From Exilibacterium sp. (GTDB lineage Bacteria; Pseudomonadota; Gammaproteobacteria; Pseudomonadales; Cellvibrionaceae): a stretch of 64,000 nt of DNA. This document shows positions 1-10,694 of the stretch, piece by piece; the stretch's first letter is position 1; every line of letters begins with the position of its first letter. The DNA lies in contig JANQMH010000046.1 in the NCBI GenBank assembly GCA_028280195.1, positions 1 to 64,000 of the forward strand, in the 5' to 3' direction. The notes beneath the pieces are model-generated. The model ran no database searches and was not told the DNA's origin. It worked only from the letters and a program-made list of their open reading frames with translations. A program made the translations under genes and the position numbers.

Positions 1-70
1 CACCGCGGTTCCAATAATATCTGTTAAGAACACTGAGGGTAGGTCTGCATCTGGATATGGCTTTCAGAAA

Positions 71-96
71 CTCTCGCCAGCAGGGATGCTGGCGTG
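71..96. repeat. Partial copy of the 52-nt hairpin-loop repeat
   Basis: These 26 bases match the start of the loop of the hairpin at 20125-20234 and the complement of the loop at 19969-20080. The copy contains an 8-bp stem (CGCCAGCA/TGCTGGCG) with a 4-base loop. After position 96 the match fades, and no long flanking inverted arms are visible, so this copy looks degenerate. It lies downstream of pseI in the same transcript-relative orientation as the other two copies have to their upstream genes. Confidence 0.75.
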
Positions 97-136
97 AAGT
101 CCCCAGGGGTGGAGCGGGAAAACAAAAAAGGGGTCC

Positions 137-194
137 AAAAAAAGGGGTCGGTGACAACTGCTAATACAAATGATTTTCACTTGTCACCGACCCC
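137..194 (-). terminator. Intrinsic terminator of the pse operon
   Basis: Read on the minus strand, a perfect 14-bp stem (144-157 pairing with 181-194) with a 23-base loop is followed at once by seven T residues (137-143). It starts 11 bases after the pseI stop codon. This is a textbook Rho-independent terminator and marks the end of the long pse transcript. A second GGGGTCC plus A-run copy lies just beyond it. No gene is visible in the remaining 1-136. Confidence 0.85.
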
Positions 195-205
195 ATTGTG
201 CCCAA

Positions 206-1255
206 TCAAAACAACTCCCAGTGAATAGGCGTACCTTTCGTTACACTCTTCCTCAACCGCTTACCCAGCAACCGGGGAAAATACTTCGGTTTCAGCCCGA
301 GGCCCGGTCGAATCACCCGAATATTGTCGGGCGTCAATTTTTCGCCGGCGGCAATATCGGCGCTGGCGTAGACCGAGCGCCGGTATTTGACCGCTTTGGC
401 CTGTGCACCGGCGCAGCCGTAACTGATCTCGCCCAGACTCAGCCAGGCCCTGTTCACCTCTTCAACCAGGGCCGCCAATTCCGCCGGTTCCAGTGAAAAC
501 GCCGCATCTACGCCACCGTCACTGCGCTGCAGTGTAAAGTGTTTTTCAATCACGCCGGCACCGAGGGCCACCGCCGCCACCGCCGCGCCGATACCCAGGG
601 TGTGGTCCGACAGACCGACCTGGCAATCGAACAGATCGCGCAGGTTGGGAATGGTTTTCAGGTTCGAGTGTTCCGGTGAGGCCGGGTAGGTACTGGTGCA
701 TTTCAGCAGCACCATCTGCTCGCAGCCCGCTTCCCGCAGGGCTGTAACGCTCTCTTCGATTTCCGCCAGGGTGGCCATGCCGGTGGACATGATCACCGGT
801 TTGCCGGTGGCGCCGATCTTCCTGAGTAAAGGGATGTCGGTCAATTCGAACGAGGCCACCTTGTAGGCGGGCACATCCAGCTGTTGCAGAAAATCCACGG
901 CGGTCTCATCAAAGGGTGAGCTGAATGCGAGCATACCCAGGCTGTTGGCATAGTCGAATATCTCCCTGTGCCACTCCCAGGGCGTATGGGCTTTTTCATA
1001 CAATTCGTAGAGCGACTGCCCGCACCAGGGGTTATCGCTGTCGCCGACATAGAATTCATCGCTGGACAGATTCAAAGTCATGGTGTCAGCGGTATAGGTC
1101 TGCAGTTTCAGCGCATCCACGCCGGCCTCGGCGGCGGCTTTCACCAGCGCCAGCGAGCGCTGTTTCGACTGGTTGTGGTTGCCGGACATCTCCGCGATCA
1201 CAAAGGGGCGATGGCCCGGCCCGATGCTTCGCTCAGCTATTTTGATCGTTTTCAT
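206..1255 (-). CDS. pseI: Pseudaminic acid synthase-type nonulosonate synthase
   Basis: A 349-residue member of the NeuB/PseI/LegI synthase family. These enzymes condense phosphoenolpyruvate with a 6-deoxy-2,4-diacetamido hexose to form a nine-carbon acid in the cytoplasm. The N-terminal TIM-barrel part (about 1-245) shows FVIAEMSGNHN, the STGMAT block, GLSDHTLG and IEKHFTL; the C-terminal part (about 285-345) is an SAF/antifreeze-like domain. The AAFSLEP segment resembles PseI more than sialic acid synthases, and the pseB, pseC, pseG and pseH genes upstream support the assignment. It is the last gene of the operon, 7 bases after the methyltransferase gene, and is followed by a strong terminator. 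A legionaminic acid product cannot be excluded from sequence alone. Confidence 0.9.
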   Translation of the reverse strand: MKTIKIAERSIGPGHRPFVIAEMSGNHNQSKQRSLALVKAAAEAGVDALKLQTYTADTMTLNLSSDEFYVGDSDNPWCGQSLYELYEKAHTPWEWHREIFDYANSLGMLAFSSPFDETAVDFLQQLDVPAYKVASFELTDIPLLRKIGATGKPVIMSTGMATLAEIEESVTALREAGCEQMVLLKCTSTYPASPEHSNLKTIPNLRDLFDCQVGLSDHTLGIGAAVAAVALGAGVIEKHFTLQRSDGGVDAAFSLEPAELAALVEEVNRAWLSLGEISYGCAGAQAKAVKYRRSVYASADIAAGEKLTPDNIRVIRPGLGLKPKYFPRLLGKRLRKSVTKGTPIHWELF

Positions 1256-1262
1256 ATGCCTC

Positions 1263-2156
1263 CTACTCTGCCTCAGGCAACTGTGCGAACAGCAGAATCT
1301 GCCGGCCGAGGCCGAGCTGTGCCAGCGACTGGTAAAAATCGTGCAAAACCTCAGCGCGGCCGGTGTCTCTCAGATTAGACTCGAAGGCCATGCGCATCTC
1401 GTGGCAGCGCCGGCCGAGCGCAGCGTCTTCGACATAGTTGTGCCCGAACAGCAGAAACATTTCCAGCGGAAACGACGAGGTCAGCCGGCGACACAGAAAA
1501 CCCTTGCCCTCGACCAGCTTCTGCAGACTGCGGTGGGTAAAATAGTTGAGATGGTTGGGCGGGCATACCCACCACTGATCCAGCGCGTGGGTTTCCCTGC
1601 CGGACAACTGGAAAGAGTTGAATTCGTTGGGTACGTCGATAATCAGCACACCGCCCGGCAGCAGCAGCTGATCGCGGATCACATCCATCACCTGATCGGG
1701 GTGCGCCAGATGTTCCAGTACATTCTGCATCAGCACCACATCGAAACGCCTGCCGAAAACATTGAGGTCATCCATGCCCGCGCACTTGACGCTCAGGCCT
1801 TTGCCGCGCCCGTACTCGATCGCTTCCGGCGCCGGGTCAAAGCCGTAGCAGTCCATACCTCTGTCCTTGAAGTAGGACAGTGTTTCGCCCCAGCCACAGC
1901 CGATATCGAGCACACTCAGATCGCTCAGCGGCCGCCGCCGCAGTGCCTCGATGCGGTCGCAGAGATCGCGGCGAAAGGCATCGTAGAAGTCTTTATCGCG
2001 CTCCTGCACCTCGAGGCTGGAGTCATTCAGGCGCGGATACTCGCTGGAGTAGAATTCATCGGCATAAAAGCGCGCGATTTCCTCATTCGACGGTGTCGGC
2101 GTCACCTCTCGATAACCGTATTCGGGATGAGTCCGCAGTTGATAGTCTTTACGCAT
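1263..2156 (-). CDS. Class I SAM-dependent methyltransferase
   Basis: A 297-residue protein. The SAM-binding glycine-rich motif VLDIGCGWG lies at residues 82-90, followed by the acidic strand end YGFDPAP and a downstream VVLMQNVLEHLAHP segment typical of Methyltransf_23-type small-molecule or sugar methyltransferases. There is no membrane segment. It sits between the WbqC-like gene and pseI in the same operon, so it probably modifies the nonulosonic acid, a precursor, or the glycan attached to flagellin. The acceptor cannot be read from sequence. Confidence 0.75.
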   Translation of the reverse strand: MRKDYQLRTHPEYGYREVTPTPSNEEIARFYADEFYSSEYPRLNDSSLEVQERDKDFYDAFRRDLCDRIEALRRRPLSDLSVLDIGCGWGETLSYFKDRGMDCYGFDPAPEAIEYGRGKGLSVKCAGMDDLNVFGRRFDVVLMQNVLEHLAHPDQVMDVIRDQLLLPGGVLIIDVPNEFNSFQLSGRETHALDQWWVCPPNHLNYFTHRSLQKLVEGKGFLCRRLTSSFPLEMFLLFGHNYVEDAALGRRCHEMRMAFESNLRDTGRAEVLHDFYQSLAQLGLGRQILLFAQLPEAE

Positions 2157-2168
2157 ATTGGATCTCCG

Positions 2169-2885
2169 CTAAAGCGATTTGATGTAAGCGGCGGTATTTT
2201 CCCAGCCCATATTGGCGATCACATCGACGATCGATAAATGAGATACGAAACCCGGCTCCGCGCCTTCCTGCCCTTCCTGCCCTTTCCGCCCTTTCTGAAA
2301 ATAGGGCCGAGGCCGATACTGCTGGAATGCCAGCTCGATCGGGCTGGCGGCAAAGTCCCCGTCCTCCAGCAGGTAATCTCGGGCGCCCGCCGGGCTCAAA
2401 TATTCCCCACAGTCCAGCGCCTCACAGATTTTTATCAGCCTCTGCGTTCTCGGCGCCTCAATCGCCAGCGTCGAGGCGCGCAGGAATTTGTCCGCCAGCC
2501 CCAGGTGCCGGGAAATCTTCGCAATGATGTTTATATTGATGTCCGCAAGTGTCGTCAGGGCGGTATCGTCGATAGCGTCAAACAGCGTCTCTATATCGGC
2601 AAAATACCCGTGCCTGCCGTAGCCGGCCCGCAGCATGTTGATATGCTTGCGGCGCCAGTTTTGCGCGTCGCGCACGGCAATCGCATCCAGCCCCGGCAGC
2701 CCCGAGTGCGCTACCGGTACCGTTATCCACTTGGTTTCACCCTGGATCAACAGGCGATTGCGGTTGTGCCAGCTGCTCTTGGAAAACTGTGCGTCATCGA
2801 GAAAGACAAAGTGGTCGACCTCGGCAATCAGATTGAAAAAACCCGCCCAGGGTAGATAGGTCGGTTGCATAATCGCGCACTTCAT
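2169..2885 (-). CDS. WbqC-like family protein
   Basis: A 238-residue protein opening MKCAIMQPTYLPWAGFFNLI, the typical start of the WbqC-like family found in O-antigen and flagellar glycan loci. The conserved FLDDAQFSK and WHNRNRL blocks follow. An upstream in-frame extension to 3104 exists, but the start at 2885 overlaps the pseH stop by ATGA, the coupling used throughout this operon, and matches the family N-terminus. The family is thought to act in sugar N-acylation or transfer, possibly with amino acid donors. The exact reaction is not established here. Confidence 0.75.
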   Translation of the reverse strand: MKCAIMQPTYLPWAGFFNLIAEVDHFVFLDDAQFSKSSWHNRNRLLIQGETKWITVPVAHSGLPGLDAIAVRDAQNWRRKHINMLRAGYGRHGYFADIETLFDAIDDTALTTLADININIIAKISRHLGLADKFLRASTLAIEAPRTQRLIKICEALDCGEYLSPAGARDYLLEDGDFAASPIELAFQQYRPRPYFQKGRKGQEGQEGAEPGFVSHLSIVDVIANMGWENTAAYIKSL

Positions 2886-3421
2886 CGCCCTGAACCCCCG
2901 CTGGCAAGCCGCCACTCGCTGCACAGAATTGACCACTGCAGCTGGTCCTGAAAACGGCCGTTGCGCAAAATCGCCTGTCGCTGCCTGCCCTCCAGCACGA
3001 AGCCGGCGCGCCGGTAGAGGTTTTCCGCCGCTACATTTTCCGGCAGCGTCAACAGCCAGACCCGGTGCAGGTCGAGTTCGCCGAAGGCGTAAGCCAGCAC
3101 CCAATCGAGGGCCTGGCGCCCGTAGCCGCGGCCGCGGCAGTCGCTCTCGCCCAGGTAGATTTCAAAATAACCCTGGCGGTGGCGCGGGTCGATACGCAGG
3201 GTGGTATTGCCGATATGCCGCCCGGCGGCATCACAGATAGCCCAGATCAGCAGGTTCTGCTGGCCGTCGATCCACTGCCGGTGAGCGGCCGCGGTGAGGC
3301 TGCGGGTGAGGCCGAAAGTCTCGCGTATATCCGCCCTGTTCAGCCATGCCACGGTCAGTGCGTCGTGTCGCTGCTGATAGACCTGCAGGCTGATACCCGC
3401 ACCTTTGCGTTCAATATTCAT
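2882..3421 (-). CDS. pseH: PseH-type N-acetyltransferase (GNAT)
   Basis: A 179-residue GNAT-fold protein. The acetyl-CoA loop is visible as ESDCRGRGYGRQAL, followed by NVAAENLYRRAGFVLEGR, typical of ribosomal-protein/PseH-like GNATs. In the pseudaminic acid route PseH acetylates N4 of the UDP-linked 4-amino sugar made by PseC. The start at 3421 overlaps the pseG stop by ATGA; a longer reading to 3505 has no family-like sequence. Position directly after pseG supports the call. Confidence 0.8.
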   Translation of the reverse strand: MNIERKGAGISLQVYQQRHDALTVAWLNRADIRETFGLTRSLTAAAHRQWIDGQQNLLIWAICDAAGRHIGNTTLRIDPRHRQGYFEIYLGESDCRGRGYGRQALDWVLAYAFGELDLHRVWLLTLPENVAAENLYRRAGFVLEGRQRQAILRNGRFQDQLQWSILCSEWRLASGGSGR

Positions 3422-4542
3422 GCACTGCCGGCCGCCCTGCCGGTTGCCAGTCGCGCTGCGATAAGTTGCGCCACCCGTTTTGCCCCGTATCCGTCTATGC
3501 GCCACGATTCATTATCTGGCGCTGTCGCGCCGCCACTGTGTTCGAGCAGCTGCTGCAATGTGGCGACAAACTGCGGATTGAGCGCATCCCGCGCGCCGCC
3601 CATATAGCGGATGCCGGCATGCCCGCACAGTTGCTCGAGTATGGGTATCTGATTGTCCGCCGTCGCCACCAGCAGGCTCGGAATCCCCAGGCACACCCGC
3701 TCCCAGGTGGCACTGCCGGGGGCGCCGATGGCCGCGGCGCAGTCGGCCATATGCAGCGCCATATTGTCTGTTCCCTGAGTCACCTGCAGGCGTTGCGGAT
3801 GCATCGCCGCCAGCTTTTGCAGTCGCTGCCCGTGGCGATAGTCAGGCCCAACGGCAGCCTTGATACGCCAGTTCGGCGCCGCCTCGAGCAGGTAGGTGGC
3901 AAAGCGCTGGCTGTGATTGTCGTTATCCACGGCGCCGAAAAACAAGTGCAGCAGATCGCGCTGTACTGTTATCGCACCGCGCTGTCGCTGCCTGCGGACG
4001 TCGGCGAAAACTTCCGGCAGCAGCGCAAAGCGGCCGCCCAGTGCCAGCGCCGGTTCAGCCTGCGGCTCACTCTGCATCTCACCCTGCAACGCCTTCTGCA
4101 ACTCCTTCTGCAACCAAGGGCGGTAATCGGCCGCGCGCCGCAGGGGCGAGGGGTCGATCAGCAGCGCGCAGTGGTGCGGCCGGTCGGCCAGATCGTCGAT
4201 GACCACCACCGCGATACCGCTGTCGGCCACGGGCTTTTCCCAGTCGCTTGCCAGGGTGTAATGATCGACCACCAGCGCCGCCGCGCCGGCGCCGCTGCCG
4301 GCGGCGAGCTGCGCGGCGACGTAGGCGCCTTCATCGGCATCGCTGTGACAGCGCGGCAGGCGGCTGCAGGGCAGCTGCCGGTGCTCGAGCAGGGCCCGGC
4401 AGCCGTCGGTCAGGGTGCGGCAAAAGAAGTGAGACCGCAGCCCGTGATAGCGGCGCAATGCCTGGGCCAGCACCACACAGCGGCGGATATGCCCCTCTCC
4501 GCTGCGCGCACTGGCGTCTGCCCTGAATCCGACAATAGCCAT
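3418..4542 (-). CDS. pseG: PseG-type UDP-sugar hydrolase
   Basis: A 374-residue GT-B-like protein opening MAIVGFRADASARSGEGHIRRC, the signature N-terminus of PseG, which removes UDP from UDP-2,4-diacetamido-2,4,6-trideoxy-altrose before condensation by PseI. VVIDDLADRPHHCALLIDPS and a C-terminal GAPGSATWERVCLGIPSLL (nucleotide-binding region) are also typical. A glutamine/glutamate-rich stretch (KELQKALQGEMQ...) at about 145-165 looks like a lineage insertion. The start at 4542 is chosen by homology over an upstream extension. It begins 7 bases after the aminotransferase stop. Confidence 0.88.
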   Translation of the reverse strand: MAIVGFRADASARSGEGHIRRCVVLAQALRRYHGLRSHFFCRTLTDGCRALLEHRQLPCSRLPRCHSDADEGAYVAAQLAAGSGAGAAALVVDHYTLASDWEKPVADSGIAVVVIDDLADRPHHCALLIDPSPLRRAADYRPWLQKELQKALQGEMQSEPQAEPALALGGRFALLPEVFADVRRQRQRGAITVQRDLLHLFFGAVDNDNHSQRFATYLLEAAPNWRIKAAVGPDYRHGQRLQKLAAMHPQRLQVTQGTDNMALHMADCAAAIGAPGSATWERVCLGIPSLLVATADNQIPILEQLCGHAGIRYMGGARDALNPQFVATLQQLLEHSGGATAPDNESWRIDGYGAKRVAQLIAARLATGRAAGSA

Positions 4543-4549
4543 GGGATCA

Positions 4550-5839
4550 CTAACGAACCTTAAACAGTGGCGCCAGAGGCCGGCAGCGCAGGCTCGCGGC
4601 CAGATCGCCGCTGTCGAGGCCCCGGCGCAAGCCGGCAAAAACTTCCTCGTAACAATGCAAGAGGGTTGCCAGGTCATCGCCACTGAAAGCATAGCTGAGG
4701 TTGTGCGAACCCAGGGTGAGAACGTTTCTGGCCAGCGTTTCCTGCATCAGATAAGTCTTTATCAGCCAGGTTTCAGCCTCGTCGGCGCCGCTGACCAGCA
4801 AAAACGACCAGGCCGGATGGCCGCTCATCCGCAGCAGGCCGCGCAGCTCAAATCTGTCAATCAGGGTTTCCACCCCCGCCTGCAGGCGCCCGCCGACGGC
4901 GGCAATAGTGGCCGGCACGGCGCAGCGCCGCAACTTGTCGAGCGCGGCTTTCGACGCCGCCAGCGACAGGGTTTCACCGCCGAAGGTAAAGGAGAAAAAG
5001 ATGTTTTCCATTTCCCGCATCAGTTCCGCCTTGCCGGCGACGGCAGACAGCGGAAAGCCATTGGCCAGGCCTTTGCCAAAGGTGGCCAGGTCGGGGGTGA
5101 CACCGAACAACTGCTGGGCGCCGCCCTCCGCGAGGCGAAAGCCCGTCACGGTTTCGTCGAATACCAGCACCGAGCCGTGCCTGGCTGTCAAATTTCTGAC
5201 TTGCTGCAGAAAGTCCTGTTGCGGATAACAGGTATTCATCGGCTCCATAATCACCGCCGCGATCGCGCCGGGGTACTGGTCGTAGAGCCGCTGCAGCGAG
5301 GCAATGTCGTTGTAGCCAAAAGGCAGCGTCAGGGCCTTTACCGACGGCGGCACCCCTTTGTCTTTGCTGGTGCAGCCGATATACCAGTCGTGCCAGCCGT
5401 GGTAGCCGCACACGGCTACATAATCCCTGCCGGTTACCGCCCGGGCCAGGCGCAGCGCGCCGCTGGTGGCATCGGAGCCGTTTTTACCGAAGCGGACCAT
5501 CTCGGCGCAGGGCACCATGGCGGCAATGCGCTCGGCCACTTCGGCCTCGAGCACACTGGACAGCGAGAAAACCGTACCTTTTTGCAGCTGTGCCGCCACC
5601 GCGCGGTTGACGTCCCGATCGGCGTGGCCGAGGGTTATCGCCGCCAGGGCATTGTTGAGGTCGAGGTAGCGGTTGCCGTCCACGTCCCAGCTGTAGGCCC
5701 CCTCGGCGCGGTCCATAAAATACGGCGATACGCCGGCGGGAAACTGGGTGGCGCTTTTACTGAAGGTCTGCGCCCCCAGCGGTATCACCGCCTGCGCCCG
5801 CGCCAGCAGCTGTTGCGATTGACGGTAGCGCTCATTCAT
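4550..5839 (-). CDS. Class III PLP aminotransferase (GSA-aminomutase-like)
   Basis: A 429-residue fold-type I PLP enzyme of the glutamate-1-semialdehyde aminomutase/class III group. FDETVTGFR (Asp228, pyridine nitrogen contact) and FGKGLANG (Lys256, Schiff-base lysine) are intact. It overlaps the upstream SpsF-like gene by ATGA. The context (next to an aldo/keto reductase and a nucleotidyltransferase in a nonulosonate operon) argues against a tetrapyrrole role and for sugar or side-chain amination. It is not part of the canonical six-step pseudaminic acid pathway, so it may tailor the product. Confidence 0.75.
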   Translation of the reverse strand: MNERYRQSQQLLARAQAVIPLGAQTFSKSATQFPAGVSPYFMDRAEGAYSWDVDGNRYLDLNNALAAITLGHADRDVNRAVAAQLQKGTVFSLSSVLEAEVAERIAAMVPCAEMVRFGKNGSDATSGALRLARAVTGRDYVAVCGYHGWHDWYIGCTSKDKGVPPSVKALTLPFGYNDIASLQRLYDQYPGAIAAVIMEPMNTCYPQQDFLQQVRNLTARHGSVLVFDETVTGFRLAEGGAQQLFGVTPDLATFGKGLANGFPLSAVAGKAELMREMENIFFSFTFGGETLSLAASKAALDKLRRCAVPATIAAVGGRLQAGVETLIDRFELRGLLRMSGHPAWSFLLVSGADEAETWLIKTYLMQETLARNVLTLGSHNLSYAFSGDDLATLLHCYEEVFAGLRRGLDSGDLAASLRCRPLAPLFKVR

Positions 5840-6609
5840 GCGCGGCGGCCTCTGTATTCGGCGTCTTTCAACAGCGAAGCCTGCAGCCCCTCATTGCGCC
5901 CGTGGCAGCTGTTGTGGCGCGCCAGAGCCGGGTTGCGCCGCATCAGCTCGACCATGTCATCGAGGCCAAAGCGGGGGTTGCGGGTATAGAGCGCGCGGAA
6001 TATCTCCCTTACCACGTCGAGATCGCGGACCTCGTCAACGGTCCAGCGATAGTGGGACAAGTCGACCGCGCCGGCGACATTGCCAATGGCAAATTCCCCG
6101 GGCCGCTGGTTGATATAGAGCGTGACATGCTCGCGCTCCGAGGGCAGCCGCGCCTGTTGCCAGGCCAGGCGCAGGCAGCGGTAGCTGAATACTTCCACGT
6201 CCAGCCCGTCGGGATAGGTGGGCGGCAGTACATTGCTGGTGTAGTCCCAGCCGGCACGCAGATGCTCGGCCACGACCCGGTCCACGATCTGCGGGTCGAG
6301 CAGCGGGCAGTCCGCGGTCACCCGCACCAGGTGTTCGGGTTGCAGGCGCCGGGCGGCGCGATAATAGCGGTCCAGCACATCGTGCAGATCGCCGCGAAAG
6401 CAGTCGACGCCGCTGTCGCGACACCAGCGGGCGATGGCGTTGTCGCTGTCACAAGTACTGGTGGCGACGGTAATGTTGTCCACCCGGCTGCGGCGCAGGC
6501 GTTCGATCAGGTGGGCCAGCAGCGGGCGGCCGCCGATGTCGGCCAGCACCTTGCCCGGCAGGCGCCGCGAACTCATTCGCGCCTGGACCACCGCCATTGT
6601 CTGCGTCAT
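5836..6609 (-). CDS. SpsF-type cytidylyltransferase/nucleotidyltransferase
   Basis: A 257-residue GT-A-fold protein. The N-terminus AVVQARMSSRRLPGKVLADI matches the SpsF/CMP-KDO-synthetase-like family, and RVTADCPLLDPQIVD is the second conserved block. The operon holds no gene with the usual PseF opening (PARGGSKRIP...), so this enzyme is the obvious candidate for activating the nonulosonic acid to its CMP form. That is inference; SpsF-like enzymes could serve another sugar. The start codon directly follows the stop of the aldo/keto reductase gene. Confidence 0.75.
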   Translation of the reverse strand: MTQTMAVVQARMSSRRLPGKVLADIGGRPLLAHLIERLRRSRVDNITVATSTCDSDNAIARWCRDSGVDCFRGDLHDVLDRYYRAARRLQPEHLVRVTADCPLLDPQIVDRVVAEHLRAGWDYTSNVLPPTYPDGLDVEVFSYRCLRLAWQQARLPSEREHVTLYINQRPGEFAIGNVAGAVDLSHYRWTVDEVRDLDVVREIFRALYTRNPRFGLDDMVELMRRNPALARHNSCHGRNEGLQASLLKDAEYRGRRA

Positions 6610-7488
6610 TTACAGTTCCCACCGCGCCGGGTTGACAATCATCTCATCGTCGACGGCGAAGCGATCGAAATTGAGACAGCCGGCGCGGTCGATATCCGCC
6701 TGCAGCAACTGCGCCAGTTGGGCGCTATCGTTTACCCCGCACACAACTTTGTCGACACCGCCGACGGCGTGGCAAAAGCCGAGGCAGAGCGACAGCATAT
6801 CGAGGCCGGCGCCGGCGGCAAATTCCCGCAACGCCGCCTGCCGCGACTTCAGCCGTGCCAGCGCCGGCGGAATCTGCGCCACCGGCAGCAGCAGCAGCCC
6901 CTGCAGAAAACAGCTGCGCACATGCACTTCGATACCGCGCGCCTGCAGGCGGGCGATAGCGTCGCCCGCCAGAAAACGCTGGTCGAAGATATTCAGCGGC
7001 AGCTGCACGATATCGATCGCCATCTGTGCCAGCGCCCGTTCCAGTTGCCGCGGCGAGTAGACCGAGACCCCGGTTTTCTGCACCAGCCCGCGCGCCTTGA
7101 CGCTATCGAACCAGGCGCCGATACGGTCGCTGCCGGCCTTGTGGAGATCCGCGGCGCTGTGCAGCAGCAAAGCGTAAAGCCGCTCGCACTTCAGGCGCTG
7201 CAGCGAACGCTGCAGCGCCTGCTGGAAGCCCTCGATATCGCCGGCGTCAACGGCACTGCCGGCCGCCGCCGGGGTCTTAGTGACGACTTTGGCAGCGCCG
7301 CGGCAGGCCAGTGCCGCGCCGAGTTTCTGTTCGCTGTCGCCGTAGCCGCTGGCGGTATCGTAACAGTCCACACCGTGGCGGCGGGCCAGCCCGACGATAC
7401 GCCTGACCTCCCGCAGACCGGTGGCGCCACGGTGGTTCGAAACCCCGTAGTCCAAGCCGAATTGCGCCGTGCCGATCGCCAGTTTCAT
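6610..7488 (-). CDS. Aldo/keto reductase
   Basis: A 292-residue NAD(P)H-dependent oxidoreductase of the AKR fold. MKLAIGTAQFGLDYGVSN opens the barrel, and DCYDTASGYGDSE carries the expected Asp44 and Tyr49. The start at 7488 is chosen because the in-frame upstream part has low complexity and no family match. It lies between a PhyH-like gene and the SpsF-like gene and ends directly against the latter's start codon. It probably reduces a keto-sugar or side chain in glycan tailoring; the substrate is unknown. Confidence 0.78.
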   Translation of the reverse strand: MKLAIGTAQFGLDYGVSNHRGATGLREVRRIVGLARRHGVDCYDTASGYGDSEQKLGAALACRGAAKVVTKTPAAAGSAVDAGDIEGFQQALQRSLQRLKCERLYALLLHSAADLHKAGSDRIGAWFDSVKARGLVQKTGVSVYSPRQLERALAQMAIDIVQLPLNIFDQRFLAGDAIARLQARGIEVHVRSCFLQGLLLLPVAQIPPALARLKSRQAALREFAAGAGLDMLSLCLGFCHAVGGVDKVVCGVNDSAQLAQLLQADIDRAGCLNFDRFAVDDEMIVNPARWEL

Positions 7489-7572
7489 GCTTTGTTTGCC
7501 GTCTGTGTTTGCTGTCCAGGTTGTCCGTCCGGGCTTCCCGTCCATCGTCCTCAGTCTGTCCGAGTTCCCGCT

Positions 7573-8405
7573 CTATAGCGGCAGCCGATAGGCCTGCGGC
7601 CGCTCGCAAGCGCTGCTGCGGCGGGTGATACGGGTAAATTCATCTTTGGGCGGACAACAGTCGAAGCCGAGCAGGGCCTTGCGCGCATCGGACAGCTGGT
7701 CGTAGATGGCGGCCGGCATATTCGCGCTGAAATCAAATGACGGCTTGATAAACCAGCGCCCGTAGCCGAGTATCACCGCCCAGCGGTCGGCATCGTTGCG
7801 CTTGGCCGAGCCGCCGTGCCAGAGCGCGCCGTTAAAGATCAGTACCGAGCCCTGCGGCGCTTCCACAATCACCTCTGCAGCGTAATGGCGGCCGTTTTCC
7901 GCATAGCCGGCGGCGCGGTGACTGCCGGGCACGATTCTGGTGGCGCCGCTGTCGCGGGAAAAATCATCCAGCATGAACAGCGCCACCACGATCAGCGGGT
8001 AGCTGTCTCTGCCCGGCAGATTGCTGTCCAGGTGCAGTTGCTGGCCGCCGCTGCCGCGCCTGGGGCAGCGGGCCGATATATTGAGCAGGTTGAAGGCCTC
8101 GGCGTCGTTGTAGGAACCCTCCTGCAACAGCGCGGCGACAGCGGGCAGCACACGGGGGTGATCGAACAGATCAAAATAGTCGATATCCTTGTTGTGCATA
8201 TTGTATACGACCTTCTCCTGCGACTTGTCGTTGAGGCTGTGGTCGGTGTGTTGCGAACCGGCATAGTGGGGCGAATACCTGCGGTAGTCCCGCTCAAGCA
8301 TGGCCTTGTAGCGCGCGCAGGCTTCGCCATCCAGCACGCTCTCGACAACGGCATAGCCCTCGCGTTTGACGCCCTCGACAATGTCACTGACCGCCATCGT
8401 GCCGC

Positions 8406-8409
<4 letters not shown>
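7573..8409 (-). CDS. PhyH-like Fe(II)/2-oxoglutarate dioxygenase
   Basis: A 278-residue phytanoyl-CoA dioxygenase-family protein. The iron facial triad is visible as H126-L-D128 in QQLHLDSN and H198 in GALWHGGSAKR, with Arg204 as a likely 2-oxoglutarate contact. PGSHRAAGY is also typical. It starts by ATGA overlap at the pseC stop, so it is translationally coupled to nonulosonate synthesis. Such enzymes hydroxylate unactivated carbons, and a hydroxylated sugar or acyl group is a reasonable guess. An 84-base gap separates it from the next gene. Confidence 0.78.
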
Positions 8410-10606
<2,197 letters not shown>

Positions 10607-10694
10607 TCAAGAAATTGACTGGCTAAGGCTGTATTCCGCTTATCTTTCCCTTGTTCAGCAATAAGCGTACCAGTTAGTTTTCGAACAACCCGCC

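Noticed and set aside
4550-5839. HemL (tetrapyrrole synthesis) for the class III aminotransferase in the pse operon
   Set aside because: Family similarity is to the wider class III group, and the context is sugar synthesis. A housekeeping hemL would not be expected inside this overlapped operon.
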